A stretch of 64,000 nt of DNA. It comes from Tianweitania sp. UT-5YL-CI-8. Its GTDB lineage: Bacteria > Pseudomonadota > Alphaproteobacteria > Rhizobiales > Rhizobiaceae. Numbering within the stretch: the stretch's first letter is position 1; each line of letters opens with the position of its first letter. Below, one piece after another: positions 25,535-33,537 of the stretch. The stretch covers positions 62,001-126,000 of the forward strand of contig NZ_JASCRR010000009.1 in NCBI RefSeq assembly GCF_030010215.1, read 5' to 3'. The position numbers were made by a program, and so were the translations under genes. The notes under the pieces were generated by a model. That model was not told the DNA's origin, did not search any database, and saw only the letters and a list, made by a program, of their open reading frames with translations.

Positions 25535-26596
25535 ATGAATCTCGCTTACGCTTTTTTGGCCTTCCTGCTCGCTCTGCTTCTGACGCTGGCAGGGTCGACG
25601 CGTGTGGCGACGTGGCTGATAGAGCGGCGCAATCCACCCGCGGGCAGCTTCATGGATATCGGCAGCGCGCGCATTCATTATGTCCATCTGAAAGCCGACA
25701 AGCCGGAACTGCCGCCGCTGGTTTTCATTCATGGCGCCAGCGGCAACCTGAACGACCAACTCGCGCCGATGCGTCAGGCGCTGGAAGGCAAGGCCGAGAT
25801 GCTGTTCTTCGACCGGCCGGGCCATGGCTGGTCGACGCGCGGCAGCGGCAACGACACGCCGACCGGCCAGGCAGCAACGCTGTCAGCCCTGATGGACCGG
25901 CTCGGCATGGAAGACGCGATCGTCGTCGGGCATTCCTATGGCGGTGCGGTCGCCGCCATCTTTGCCCTCGACCATAAAGAAAAGACGCGCGGCCTGTTGT
26001 TCTTGTCGCCGGCCACCCACCCCTGGCCGGGCGGCGAAACCTCCTGGTACTACAGCGCCACCGCCCTGCCCGTTGGCGGCTGGATTTTTTCCGAGACGGT
26101 CACCACGCTTGTCGGCTGGGGGCGCATCGGCGATGCAACGGCTTGCGTCTTCGCCCCCAATCCGGTTCCTGAGGGCTATGTCGACCGAGCCTCGATCCCG
26201 CTGGTGCTGCGACCCTCGGCTTTCCGCGCCAACGCCGTCGATGTCGCGGGGCTTTACGATTTCGTCCGGGTCAATGCGCCGCGTTATTCCCGCATTACCG
26301 CGCCGTCGATCGTCGTCACCGGCAACCGCGACACCATTGTCTATGAGGAACTGCACTCCGGCGGGCTGGCGCGAGACATTCCCGGCGCCGAGATCGTCTG
26401 GGTCGACAATCTCGGCCACAAGCCAGACTGGATAGCACCGGAACTGGTCGTCTCGGCCATCGAGAAGCTGTCTGGCAAGCCGGTTGACCTGGCGGCTGTG
26501 AAAGCGCGCGTCGAGCAGCGCATCGCCGCTGACAATTTCGCCACCGACCTCTGCGCCGAACCTCAAATGCCGGCGGGCGAATTGTCGCCGCAGTGA
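25535..26596 (+). CDS. Membrane-anchored alpha/beta hydrolase
   Basis: A 353-residue hydrolase. The N-terminal helix MNLAYAFLAFLLALLLTLAG is likely an uncleaved membrane anchor. The catalytic fold has LVFIHGASGNLNDQ (oxyanion HG), the nucleophile elbow IVVGHSYGGAVAA (Ser in GHSYGG), VVTGNRDTIV supplying the acid, and WVDNLGHKPDW supplying the histidine. All triad positions are present. It is probably an esterase, epoxide hydrolase or peroxidase-like member; the substrate is undetermined. Confidence 0.88.
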   Translation: MNLAYAFLAFLLALLLTLAGSTRVATWLIERRNPPAGSFMDIGSARIHYVHLKADKPELPPLVFIHGASGNLNDQLAPMRQALEGKAEMLFFDRPGHGWSTRGSGNDTPTGQAATLSALMDRLGMEDAIVVGHSYGGAVAAIFALDHKEKTRGLLFLSPATHPWPGGETSWYYSATALPVGGWIFSETVTTLVGWGRIGDATACVFAPNPVPEGYVDRASIPLVLRPSAFRANAVDVAGLYDFVRVNAPRYSRITAPSIVVTGNRDTIVYEELHSGGLARDIPGAEIVWVDNLGHKPDWIAPELVVSAIEKLSGKPVDLAAVKARVEQRIAADNFATDLCAEPQMPAGELSPQ

Positions 26597-26597
26597 A

Positions 26598-26888
26598 TCA
26601 AGAAAGCCATTCGTCGGGATTTCTCATGCCATGGACGACAGCGACGACAAGGAGATCGTCGCCTGCCGGCTCATAGAGAATGAGATATCGTCCTTCGATG
26701 AGAATACGGACATTTGGAGCAACTTCCTGCAGGGCGCGACCCATCTTCGGTTGCGTCTTGGCAAGGTGAAATTTTGCAAACAGACGCAACACAAGAGCGT
26801 CGGCTGCTTTCTCACTGTCGCTGGCAATTGTGTGCCAGATGTCTCGGATATCTTGCTCAGCGCGTGGCGTAAGACGGAATTCAGCCAC
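26598..26888 (-). CDS. parE: ParE-family toxin
   Basis: A 96-residue toxin of the RelE/ParE fold: MAEFRLTPRAEQDIRDIWHTIA, then LFAKFHLAKTQPKMGRALQEVAPNVRILIEGRYLILYEPAGDDLLVVAVVHGMRNPDEWL. ParE toxins poison DNA gyrase; the RelE-type catalytic residues are not evident. It overlaps the antitoxin gene by eight bases and ends two bases from the convergent hydrolase stop. Confidence 0.92.
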   Translation of the reverse strand: MAEFRLTPRAEQDIRDIWHTIASDSEKAADALVLRLFAKFHLAKTQPKMGRALQEVAPNVRILIEGRYLILYEPAGDDLLVVAVVHGMRNPDEWLS

Positions 26889-27156
26889 GTGTGCTGCGTT
26901 CGGACTTTAACTCCCCCAGAAGCGTATGGATATCCACGGCCCTTCCGGGGCCACTGGCCTTGCCAGCTTCATATGCTTTCTTGAGACGCTCGATATCGGC
27001 AGCGCGCGACATCTCATGGCGCTCCCACAAAGTCAGAGCCTCGCGAATCACATCACTGTCTGAGGCATAGGCGCCGGAATCGACAGCGCCCCTCACCCGA
27101 CTGGCTTGCTCGGATGTCAGCGAGATCGTCAGAGTTTGCGTGCTGCTCGATGCCAT
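26881..27156 (-). CDS. parD: ParD-family antitoxin
   Basis: A 91-residue antitoxin: a ribbon-helix-helix N-terminus (TQTLTISLTSEQASRVRGAVDSGAYASDSDVIREALTLWERHE) with the ParD-typical GAYASDSDVIREAL phrase at ~28-41. A C-terminal toxin-wrapping tail follows (AADIERLKKAYEAGKASGPGRAVDIHTLLGELK). It is encoded first, the toxin second with an eight-base overlap, as normal for parDE. It binds ParE and represses the operon. Confidence 0.93.
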   Translation of the reverse strand: MASSSTQTLTISLTSEQASRVRGAVDSGAYASDSDVIREALTLWERHEMSRAADIERLKKAYEAGKASGPGRAVDIHTLLGELKSERSTRG

Positions 27157-27204
27157 ACCGGCATTCTAACACCGACCAACCCTGCTCACAACAATAGCCC
27201 GTAC

Positions 27205-28641
27205 CTACCGTCCGCCCTTGCCGTCCTGGCCGACATATGCGATGCGCAGCATGTTGGTCGAACCCGGTGTTCTCAGCGGCACGCCCGCGGTGACGATGAT
27301 GCGGTCGCCAGGCTTGGCGAAGCCTTCGTTGAAAGCCATGCGGCAGGCGCGCTCCACCATGTCATCTAAGTCGATGGCATCCGGCGAGACGACGCAATGC
27401 GTGCCCCACAACAGCGATAGACGCCGCGCCGTGTCGAGGATCGGCGATAGTGCGATAATCGGCACCTGCGGACGCTCGCGCGCCGCTCGCATGCCGGTGG
27501 CGCCCGACGCGGTATAGGTGATGATGGCCGCCAGCTTCAGCGTCTCGGCAATTTCGCGCGACGCCAGCGAAATCGCATCCGCGCTGGTCGCCTCCGGCGT
27601 CGAGCGCTGGGCGTTGATGATGCCGGGATAGGTTGGATCCTGCTCGACGCAGACCGCGATACGGTCCATCATCGACACCGCCTCGACCGGATAGGCACCG
27701 GCGGCCGATTCAGCCGACAGCATGATCGCATCCGCGCCTTCGAAGACGGCGATGGAGACGTCGGACACCTCGGCGCGTGTCGGCACCGGCGCGGTGATCA
27801 TGGATTCGAGCATCTGGGTAGCGACGACAACCGGCTTACCGGCGCGGCGGGCGGCACGCGTGATCTGCTTCTGGATGCCGGGCACGGCCTCAAGCGGCAT
27901 CTCGACTCCGAGATCGCCGCGCGCGACCATCAGCGCATCGGAGAGTTCGATGATCTCGGCAAGTCGCGTGACCGCCTGCGGCTTTTCGATCTTGGAGAGA
28001 AGCAGCGCACGGCCATTGGCGATTTTGCGCGCTTCGGCGAGATCGTCGGGGCGCTGGATGAAGGACAGCGCGACCCAATCGACACCTGTCTCGAGCACGG
28101 CGTCGAGGTCGCGGCGGTCCTTTTCGGTCAGCGCGCCAACCGGCAGGTCGGTGTCCGGCAGGCTGACGCCCTTGCGGTCGGAGATGCCGGTACCGGCGAC
28201 GACCTCGCAGACGATCTTCTTGCCGTCGGTCTTGATGGCCTTGAGCTGCAGCTTGCCATCGTCGATGAGCAACCGATGGCCGACTTCGACGGAGCGCAGG
28301 ATTTCGGGATGCGGGAGGAAAACGCGCTTGGAATCTCCCGGCGTGTCGTTGTTGTCGAGCGTAAAGGTCTGGCCGACCTTGAGCTCCTCCTTGCCCTTGG
28401 CGAACTTGCCGACACGCAGCTTGGGGCCCTGAAGGTCCGCGAGAATGCCGATGGGCCGGCCGACCTGGCTTTCGACTGCCCGGATGCGACCCACCAGCGT
28501 GCGCATCATGTCATGGTCGGTGTGGCTCATATTGATCCGGAAGACGTCCGCGCCCGCTTCGAACAGCTTTCGGATCATCGCCTCGTCAGAAGAGGCGGGT
28601 CCGAGCGTTGCGAGGATCTTGACCTTCCGGCTGCGTCTCAT
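27205..28641 (-). CDS. pyk: Pyruvate kinase
   Basis: A 478-residue enzyme converting phosphoenolpyruvate and ADP to pyruvate and ATP. It contains KILATLGPASSDEAMIRKLFEAGADVFRINMSHTD, DLQGPKLRVGKF, the catalytic-lysine motif ALLLSKIEKPQAV, MVARGDLGVEMPLEAVPGIQKQI and TQMLESMITAPVPTRAEVSDVSIAVFEGADAIMLSAESAAGAYPVEAV. The C-terminal allosteric domain ends normally. The start at 28641 overlaps the DUF1036 stop by four bases, so translation is coupled to that upstream gene. Confidence 0.97.
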   Translation of the reverse strand: MRRSRKVKILATLGPASSDEAMIRKLFEAGADVFRINMSHTDHDMMRTLVGRIRAVESQVGRPIGILADLQGPKLRVGKFAKGKEELKVGQTFTLDNNDTPGDSKRVFLPHPEILRSVEVGHRLLIDDGKLQLKAIKTDGKKIVCEVVAGTGISDRKGVSLPDTDLPVGALTEKDRRDLDAVLETGVDWVALSFIQRPDDLAEARKIANGRALLLSKIEKPQAVTRLAEIIELSDALMVARGDLGVEMPLEAVPGIQKQITRAARRAGKPVVVATQMLESMITAPVPTRAEVSDVSIAVFEGADAIMLSAESAAGAYPVEAVSMMDRIAVCVEQDPTYPGIINAQRSTPEATSADAISLASREIAETLKLAAIITYTASGATGMRAARERPQVPIIALSPILDTARRLSLLWGTHCVVSPDAIDLDDMVERACRMAFNEGFAKPGDRIIVTAGVPLRTPGSTNMLRIAYVGQDGKGGR

Positions 28642-29156
28642 TGCGTATTGCTTCCCGTCGCGGCGTTGTCGCCATCGGTTGCGGGCTCGTCGGTGAACTG
28701 GACCATCCAGTTCGCCTGCTCTCCCGTATCGTATTCCTGGAACCCGGCACGCTGGAAACCGCGTGCGACACAATCGGTGACGCCGGAGATTTTGAACTCC
28801 TTCTCCGCCACGCACATCGTGATCGGACCGTCCCAACGGCCACCGCGTTCCGCATCCTCGGCATAGAGATAGTAGAAGCGCGAGGACAGCGGCCCCTCGA
28901 TGAGGGTCTTGCAACTCGAGCCTTCGATATGCCACCAGCCTTCGGTGATCCAGCCGGCCTGCGCCCTGTAGCCTATCCCCACACCCACGAGATTCTGCGT
29001 CGCGTTGCAGACGCGAAAATCGGCGAAGGCAGGCTTCGCAGCGAGAACGGACAGCACGGGAACGGCAAGAAAAAGAACCAGCGTGGCGAAGGCCGAACGA
29101 ACGGACGTCCCCCACGCGCGATCCATCCCGACACCCTTCCTAGACCATTTGAGCAT
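28638..29156 (-). CDS. DUF1036 exported protein
   Basis: A 172-residue protein with an N-terminal signal segment (SVRSAFATLVLFLAVPVLSVLAAKPAFA). The DUF1036 domain follows: DFRVCNATQNLVGVGIGYRAQAGWITEGWWHIEGSSCKTLIEGPLSSRFYYLYAEDAERGGRWDGPITMCVAEKEFKISGVTDC. It has conserved cysteines and many aromatics, consistent with a periplasmic beta fold. The family is widespread in Alphaproteobacteria and of unknown role. The ATG at 29156 has GGCGGAG upstream. It forms a coupled pair with pyk. Confidence 0.86.
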   Translation of the reverse strand: MLKWSRKGVGMDRAWGTSVRSAFATLVLFLAVPVLSVLAAKPAFADFRVCNATQNLVGVGIGYRAQAGWITEGWWHIEGSSCKTLIEGPLSSRFYYLYAEDAERGGRWDGPITMCVAEKEFKISGVTDCVARGFQRAGFQEYDTGEQANWMVQFTDEPATDGDNAATGSNTQ

Positions 29157-29369
29157 TTCAACTCCGCCCCTTTTCGGCAAACTTGAACGGCATGTCAACG
29201 CGCCGTTCTGCCTTATCCAAATCGATTTAGACGCACCTAAACCAAGCTTTTCAGCCCGCCCGCCCGCCTGTCCGAAAAAAGATTGTCAAAACAACGGCGT
29301 TCGGAGCATATCGGCTTATAAGCGCAATGCGCGTCCGCGCCCACCCGCCAGAAGGACAATTTGTCGCCG

Positions 29370-30167
29370 ATGACCAGAACCGCCGCTTTCGCCCCCTTCG
29401 ACATCATCGAGGGAGACCGCAGCAAAGGCCTGGTGCTCCTGTGCGATCATGCACGCCGCGACTTGCCGGAGGAGTATGGCGATCTCGGCCTGCCGCCGGA
29501 GGAATTCGAGCGCCACATCGCCTACGACATCGGCGCGGAAGCGGTGACGCGCGCCTTGGCCGCGCTGACCGGAGCGCCGGCGGTGCTCGCCAATTTCTCG
29601 CGGCTGCTGATCGATCCCAATCGCGGCGACGATGATCCGACACTGATCCGTCAGCTCTATGACGGCGCCGTCATCGCCGGCAATTATCCGATGACGCCGG
29701 ACGAGCGTGCGAGGCGGATCGAGAACTTCTACCAGCCCTATCACGATGCCGTCGGTTCGATGATCGCCTCGGTGGCGGAAGCAACGGGCGCTGCACCGTT
29801 CATCTTTTCGGTCCACTCGTTCACCCCCGTCATGCAGGGTCATGTCCGTCCCTGGCATGTCGGCGTCTTGTGGGACATGGACCACCGCGTCGCCTGGCCG
29901 CTGATCGAGATGCTCGCCGAAGACAAGGCGCTGGTCGTCGGCGACAACGAGCCCTATGATGGTGCCTTGCGCGGCGACACCATGTACAAGCACGCGATCG
30001 TCAACGGCTATGCCCATGCATTGATCGAGATCCGCCAGGACCTGATCGCAGACGACGCTGGCGCCAAGGCCTGGGCTGACCGTCTTGCCCCTATCGTCGA
30101 GGCGATCAATGCGCGACCCGGCATGCACGATGTCCAGCAATTCGGCTCGCGCACCGGACCATTGTGA
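29370..30167 (+). CDS. N-formylglutamate amidohydrolase family protein
   Basis: A 265-residue hydrolase: GLVLLCDHARRDLPEEYGDLGLPPEEFERHIAYDIGA near the N-terminus, FSRLLIDPNRGDDDPTLIRQLYDG in the middle, and FIFSVHSFTPVMQGHVRPWHVGVLWD with metal-ligand His. The fold matches the FGase family, which deformylates N-formyl-L-glutamate in histidine catabolism; many rhizobial paralogues act on unknown substrates. No hut genes adjoin it, so the substrate is uncertain. ATG 29370 is used; TTG 29361 is possible. The DUF1244 gene follows 11 bases later. Confidence 0.87.
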   Translation: MTRTAAFAPFDIIEGDRSKGLVLLCDHARRDLPEEYGDLGLPPEEFERHIAYDIGAEAVTRALAALTGAPAVLANFSRLLIDPNRGDDDPTLIRQLYDGAVIAGNYPMTPDERARRIENFYQPYHDAVGSMIASVAEATGAAPFIFSVHSFTPVMQGHVRPWHVGVLWDMDHRVAWPLIEMLAEDKALVVGDNEPYDGALRGDTMYKHAIVNGYAHALIEIRQDLIADDAGAKAWADRLAPIVEAINARPGMHDVQQFGSRTGPL

Positions 30168-30178
30168 AGGAGTTTTCG

Positions 30179-30487
30179 ATGACCGACCTGACCGAGGACC
30201 AGAAACGCGATTTCGAGGCAGCTGCCTTTCGCCGGCTGGTCGCCCATCTGCGCGAGCGCACCGATGTCCAGAACATCGACATGATGAATCTCGCGGGCTT
30301 CTGCCGCAACTGCCTGTCGAACTGGTACCAGGACGCCGCTGGCAAGGAGGGTGTGACCCTTTCGAAGGATGAATCCCGCGCCATCGTCTATGGCATGCCC
30401 TACAAGGAATGGCAGGCGAAATACCAGACCGACGCTTCGGACGCGCAGAAAGCCGCCTTCGCCCAAAGTGCTCCAAAAGACCACTGA
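30179..30487 (+). CDS. DUF1244 protein with CRNC motif
   Basis: A 102-residue protein. Its DUF1244 core reads EAAAFRRLVAHLRERTDVQNIDMMNLAGFCRNCLSNWYQDAAGKEGVTLSKDESRAIVYGMPYKEWQAKYQ. The FCRNCLSNWY motif places two cysteines in CxxC spacing, consistent with metal binding or redox chemistry, though no function is established that I know of. AAGGAG lies before the ATG. It sits in an apparent operon between the N-formylglutamate amidohydrolase and gapR, an arrangement common in Alphaproteobacteria. Confidence 0.9.
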   Translation: MTDLTEDQKRDFEAAAFRRLVAHLRERTDVQNIDMMNLAGFCRNCLSNWYQDAAGKEGVTLSKDESRAIVYGMPYKEWQAKYQTDASDAQKAAFAQSAPKDH

Positions 30488-30601
30488 CGGTTGAATCGAC
30501 GGCACGGAACGGCTTGTCCCTTGACCCCCCGCCCCGCATGGGGCATCGAACCGGCCCGAACCCTCCCGCCCGACTCGGGCCAGCCATATCCGGAGACGAC
30601 C

Positions 30602-30862
30602 ATGGCCGATGACATCGCAGAATCCAGCCAGACCGTGGCCGCAGGCCAGCTTCGCGCGTTTATCGAACGCATCGAGCGTCTGGAAGAGGAAAAAAAGACG
30701 ATTTCCGATGACATCAAGGATGTCTATGCGGAACTCAAAGGTACCGGCTTCGAACCGACTGCCGTCAGAACGCTGGTTCGCCTGAGAAAGAAAGATCAAG
30801 CGGAGCGCCAAGAGGAAGAGGCGATCCTCGATCTTTACAAGGCCGCATTAGGCATGGTCTGA
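30602..30862 (+). CDS. gapR: GapR nucleoid-associated protein (DUF2312)
   Basis: An 86-residue coiled-coil DNA-binding protein: [74 protein letters not shown]. GapR tetramers clamp overtwisted AT-rich DNA ahead of replication forks and RNA polymerase and help gyrase and topoisomerase IV; it is nearly universal in Alphaproteobacteria. The whole length is present. It is likely read from its own promoter in the preceding 114-base gap as well as from the upstream operon. Confidence 0.94.
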   Translation: MADDIAESSQTVAAGQLRAFIERIERLEEEKKTISDDIKDVYAELKGTGFEPTAVRTLVRLRKKDQAERQEEEAILDLYKAALGMV

Positions 30863-30879
30863 AAACGCCCGACTGGCCA

Positions 30880-31443
30880 TCATGCATGTGGTGGCCAGCG
30901 ATATTGTCCAGCTAATATCGACTGAAGGTCTTGGAGTAGGTCGGAAATAGGTTGCGCCATACCTTGGATTCGCCGATCCATAACACGCTCGAACTCAGTC
31001 AATATTACAACGCCAACCAAAAATCCCTCGAAGCCATCCGGCTTCAGAACGTTGGAAATGGGCTGCGCGTTTGTGAACGTCCGAAACATTTCCTTTTTTT
31101 GCTTATCGGAAACGTTGAAAATAAGTTGGTGGGCGAACTTGTTGCGATTACTATTTATGGAATTCAATACTGGGGCAATTTCATCGACGAAATAACCAAG
31201 AGCTTGGCATAGTGCTAATTTATCGTAAAACGCTCGGTGCCCCTTGAGGTAGACGTCATGGTTCGGCAAATGATCTATCAGAGTTTGCGTGACGATATGA
31301 TCAAGATAGATATGGGCCACGATTAATTTTACCCAATCCTTGCCATCCGAAATTCGATCGAGAAATTCACCTATATCGAAGCATGCCTTGTCGCCAATTC
31401 TCTCCAAAGTTCGATATTCGAGAGAAGATTTATCAACCTCCAT
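30880..31443 (-). CDS. HEPN-like protein, probably recently acquired
   Basis: A 187-residue protein not matching any family I can name. It is all-helical, and near its centre is SINSNRNKFAHQLIF: Arg100 and His105 give the R-x4-H motif that marks HEPN RNases and toxins. The N-terminal half contains LIVAHIYLDHIVTQTLIDHL. The C-terminal half contains VVILTEFERVMDRRIQG. Base composition is clearly more AT-rich than the neighbours, codons such as TTT, ATA and AAT are frequent, and it is convergent with gapR. No nucleotidyltransferase (MNT) partner adjoins it. RNase activity is an inference from the motif only. Confidence 0.6.
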   Translation of the reverse strand: MEVDKSSLEYRTLERIGDKACFDIGEFLDRISDGKDWVKLIVAHIYLDHIVTQTLIDHLPNHDVYLKGHRAFYDKLALCQALGYFVDEIAPVLNSINSNRNKFAHQLIFNVSDKQKKEMFRTFTNAQPISNVLKPDGFEGFLVGVVILTEFERVMDRRIQGMAQPISDLLQDLQSILAGQYRWPPHA

Positions 31444-31827
31444 TCAACATTCCTTTCCGCTGTTTTCTCCATGCGCATCTTACCGGCATCGGTAAAGCTG
31501 GCGTCGATTCGGTATTTGGACTTTCTCACTGGAAATTGCACACCTGAAGATATCAGGTTGGCATCACCCGGACCAACCGCCCGGTCAAAATTGACGCAGG
31601 TGGGGTGACAAGGCCTCATTTCACCATTTTTGCCGCCATTCCGCCCCATTTCCGCCTATTGTCCCGAACCAATCTGACGTGGTTACTTCAGCCTGCGGAC
31701 GGGTGGTTGATTCAGCCAATGGATGGCGGTTGAACCGAAAATTAACCACGTTTTTTGAGCGCCGGTTAACCGCAACGTGGTTACTGGTCGATCAACGAAT
31801 TCACTCGAATTGCGAAGGAGAGGCGGC
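31444..31827. other. Gene-free stretch upstream of pal
   Basis: This 384-base stretch is AT-richer than its surroundings at both ends. It holds the repeated ACGTGGTTA sites described separately (31677-31784). A 92-codon minus-strand frame runs through part of it but overlaps the HEPN-like gene and lacks coding character. No tol gene is present where tolB would be expected upstream of pal. Confidence 0.5.
31677..31784. promoter_or_regulatory. Three ACGTGGTTA-type sites upstream of pal
   Basis: ACGTGGTTAC occurs as a direct repeat at 31677-31686 and 31775-31784. An inverted copy, TTAACCACGT, lies at 31742-31751. The inverted copy and second direct copy form an 8-base inverted repeat (AACCACGT / ACGTGGTT). 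They end 43 bases before the pal start and may bind a regulator or form leader structure. Confidence 0.4.
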
Positions 31828-32340
31828 ATGCGCCGTATCGCAGCACTGACAACCAATCCTTTTGTCGTCGCGCTTGTCGTCGGCCTGGCACTCACCGGTT
31901 GCGCTTCCAAGAAGACACCCAACAGCGCCTCTGATCTCGGCCTCGGCGGTGGTGCCGGCGGCGTGGCAACTCCGGGCTCCGCCCAGGATTTCACCGTCAA
32001 CGTCGGCGACCGTATCTTCTTCGACACCGATTCGTCCTCGATCCGTGCCGACGCCCAGGCGACCCTGGCCCGTCAGGCGCAGTGGCTCAACCAGTATCGC
32101 CAGTACGCGATTGTGGTCGAAGGCCATGCCGATGAACGCGGCACCCGCGAATACAATCTGGCGCTCGGTGCACGTCGCGCCGCCGCTACCCGCGACTATC
32201 TCGCCGGACGCGGCGTTGCCGCCAACCGCATCAAGACGATTTCCTATGGCAAGGAACGTCCGGTCGCGGTCTGCGACGACATTTCCTGCTGGTCGCAGAA
32301 CCGCCGCGCCGTCACCACGCTGGGCGGCGCCGGCAGCTGA
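31828..32340 (+). CDS. pal: Peptidoglycan-associated lipoprotein Pal
   Basis: A 170-residue outer-membrane lipoprotein of the Tol-Pal system, which constricts the envelope during division. The lipobox LTGC places the acylated Cys at residue 25, followed by a Gly/Ser-rich linker. The OmpA-like peptidoglycan-binding domain follows: VGDRIFFDTDSSSIRADAQATLARQAQWL, VVEGHADERGTREYNLALGARRAAATRDYLAGRGV and NRIKTISYGKERPV. The ATG at 31828 has GCGAAGGAGAGG upstream. It heads pal-cpoB-tilS-ftsH-glmM, but tolQRAB are not adjacent. Confidence 0.96.
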   Translation: MRRIAALTTNPFVVALVVGLALTGCASKKTPNSASDLGLGGGAGGVATPGSAQDFTVNVGDRIFFDTDSSSIRADAQATLARQAQWLNQYRQYAIVVEGHADERGTREYNLALGARRAAATRDYLAGRGVAANRIKTISYGKERPVAVCDDISCWSQNRRAVTTLGGAGS

Positions 32341-32363
32341 TCTGCCTCACCACTTCGATTTCG

Positions 32364-32391
32364 AAAAAGGCGGGCTTCGGTCCGCCTTTTT
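32364..32391 (+). terminator. Hairpin terminator after pal
   Basis: Ten-base stem AAAAAGGCGG / CCGCCTTTTT with an eight-base loop ending in Ts, 24 bases after pal and about 100 before cpoB. It probably gives Pal excess over CpoB. Confidence 0.75.
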
Positions 32392-32493
32392 CTTATCCTG
32401 CGAGGCCAAACAAAATTTGGCCGAAGTCTCGCCGCCTGATAAAAGCCGAGAGCGTATTCGCGCACCCGTCTTCATCCCAACGGCGAGAGGCTG

Positions 32494-33537
32494 ATGATTT
32501 TTCGTTCAATCCTGAGTGGCACACTTGCCCTCCTACTGCTTTCGGGGGCGGGCGCACACGCGCGCAGCGGCCTCGAAACCACAAACCCGGTGCCCAGCGT
32601 GGGTCTGCCGGGCGTCTTCGGTGCGTTGGGCCGGTCGGCCGACACCGGCACCTTCCAGATGGCGCAGGCCGGCGATCCGCGCGTGACACAGCTCGAAGAG
32701 CAGATCCGCAGGCTTAGCGGCACCATCGAGGAGCTGAACTTCCAGATCCTGCAGATGCAGGAGCAGATGCGGAAGATGCAGGAAGACAACGAGTTCCGCT
32801 TCCAGGAACTGGAAAAGAAATCCGATGCCTCCGGCGGTTCGAACAGAACCGTCGCAGGCACCTCTCCCCAATCGGGCGGGGCAATCACGGAAGGCGGCGG
32901 CACCTCCGCCGCCTCCGGGTCGGATGACAACGTTCAAGACATCATCGCCGGCTCGGGCGGCACGGAGGCAGCCCCCGCCACCAACGGCGCACCGCCGCGC
33001 ACCTTCGGCACCATCACGGTCGACAAGAACGGCAACGTCATCGAGAGCGGCGCAAGCCGGCAATTGCCGCCGCCTTCGGCTCCGCCTGCGCAGGCGCAGT
33101 CGGCACCGCCGGCCCCTTCCGGCAACAGCCAGGTCGCAGCCTTGCCGTCGACCAATGATCCGTCCGAACTCTACCGCAACGCCTATCAGTTCGTTCTCTC
33201 TGGCGACTACAACACCGCCGAGCAGGGCTTTCGCGACCATATCGACCGGTTCCCCAACGATCCCCAGACCGCCGACGCCCGCTTCTGGCTAGGCGAAGCG
33301 CAGCTCGGACAGAAGAAATACCGCGACGCCGCCGAAACCTTCCTGACTGCCAACAAGACCTATCCGAAATCCAAGAAGGCCCCCGAAATGCTGCTCAAGC
33401 TCGGCGTATCGCTGGCCGGACTGAAGCAGCGCGACGTCGCCTGTGCGACATTTTCCGAAGTGACCAAGCGCTATCCGAACATCTCCGATGCCCTCAAGGA
33501 ACGCGTGAAGCAGGAACGGGCGCAGGCATCTTGCTGA
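32494..33537 (+). CDS. cpoB: Cell-division coordinator CpoB (YbgF)
   Basis: A 347-residue periplasmic protein with signal peptide (MIFRSILSGTLALLLLSGAGAHA). A trimerising coiled coil follows at ~60-110 (RVTQLEEQIRRLSGTIEELNFQILQMQEQMRKMQEDNEF). Then comes an unusually long Gly/Ser/Pro/Ala linker (~110-225), and a C-terminal TPR domain (ELYRNAYQFVLSGDYNTAEQGFRDHIDRFPNDPQTADARFWLGEAQLGQKKYRDAAETFLTANKTYPKSKKAPEMLLKLGVSLAGL). CpoB links Tol-Pal to PBP1B-driven septal synthesis in E. coli. Its end overlaps the tilS start. Confidence 0.93.
   Translation: MIFRSILSGTLALLLLSGAGAHARSGLETTNPVPSVGLPGVFGALGRSADTGTFQMAQAGDPRVTQLEEQIRRLSGTIEELNFQILQMQEQMRKMQEDNEFRFQELEKKSDASGGSNRTVAGTSPQSGGAITEGGGTSAASGSDDNVQDIIAGSGGTEAAPATNGAPPRTFGTITVDKNGNVIESGASRQLPPPSAPPAQAQSAPPAPSGNSQVAALPSTNDPSELYRNAYQFVLSGDYNTAEQGFRDHIDRFPNDPQTADARFWLGEAQLGQKKYRDAAETFLTANKTYPKSKKAPEMLLKLGVSLAGLKQRDVACATFSEVTKRYPNISDALKERVKQERAQASC

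Noticed and set aside
31371-31649. A 92-codon minus-strand frame upstream of the HEPN-like gene
   Set aside because: Overlaps the HEPN-like gene by 73 bases in another frame, has no ribosome site and no recognisable family; at best a remnant.
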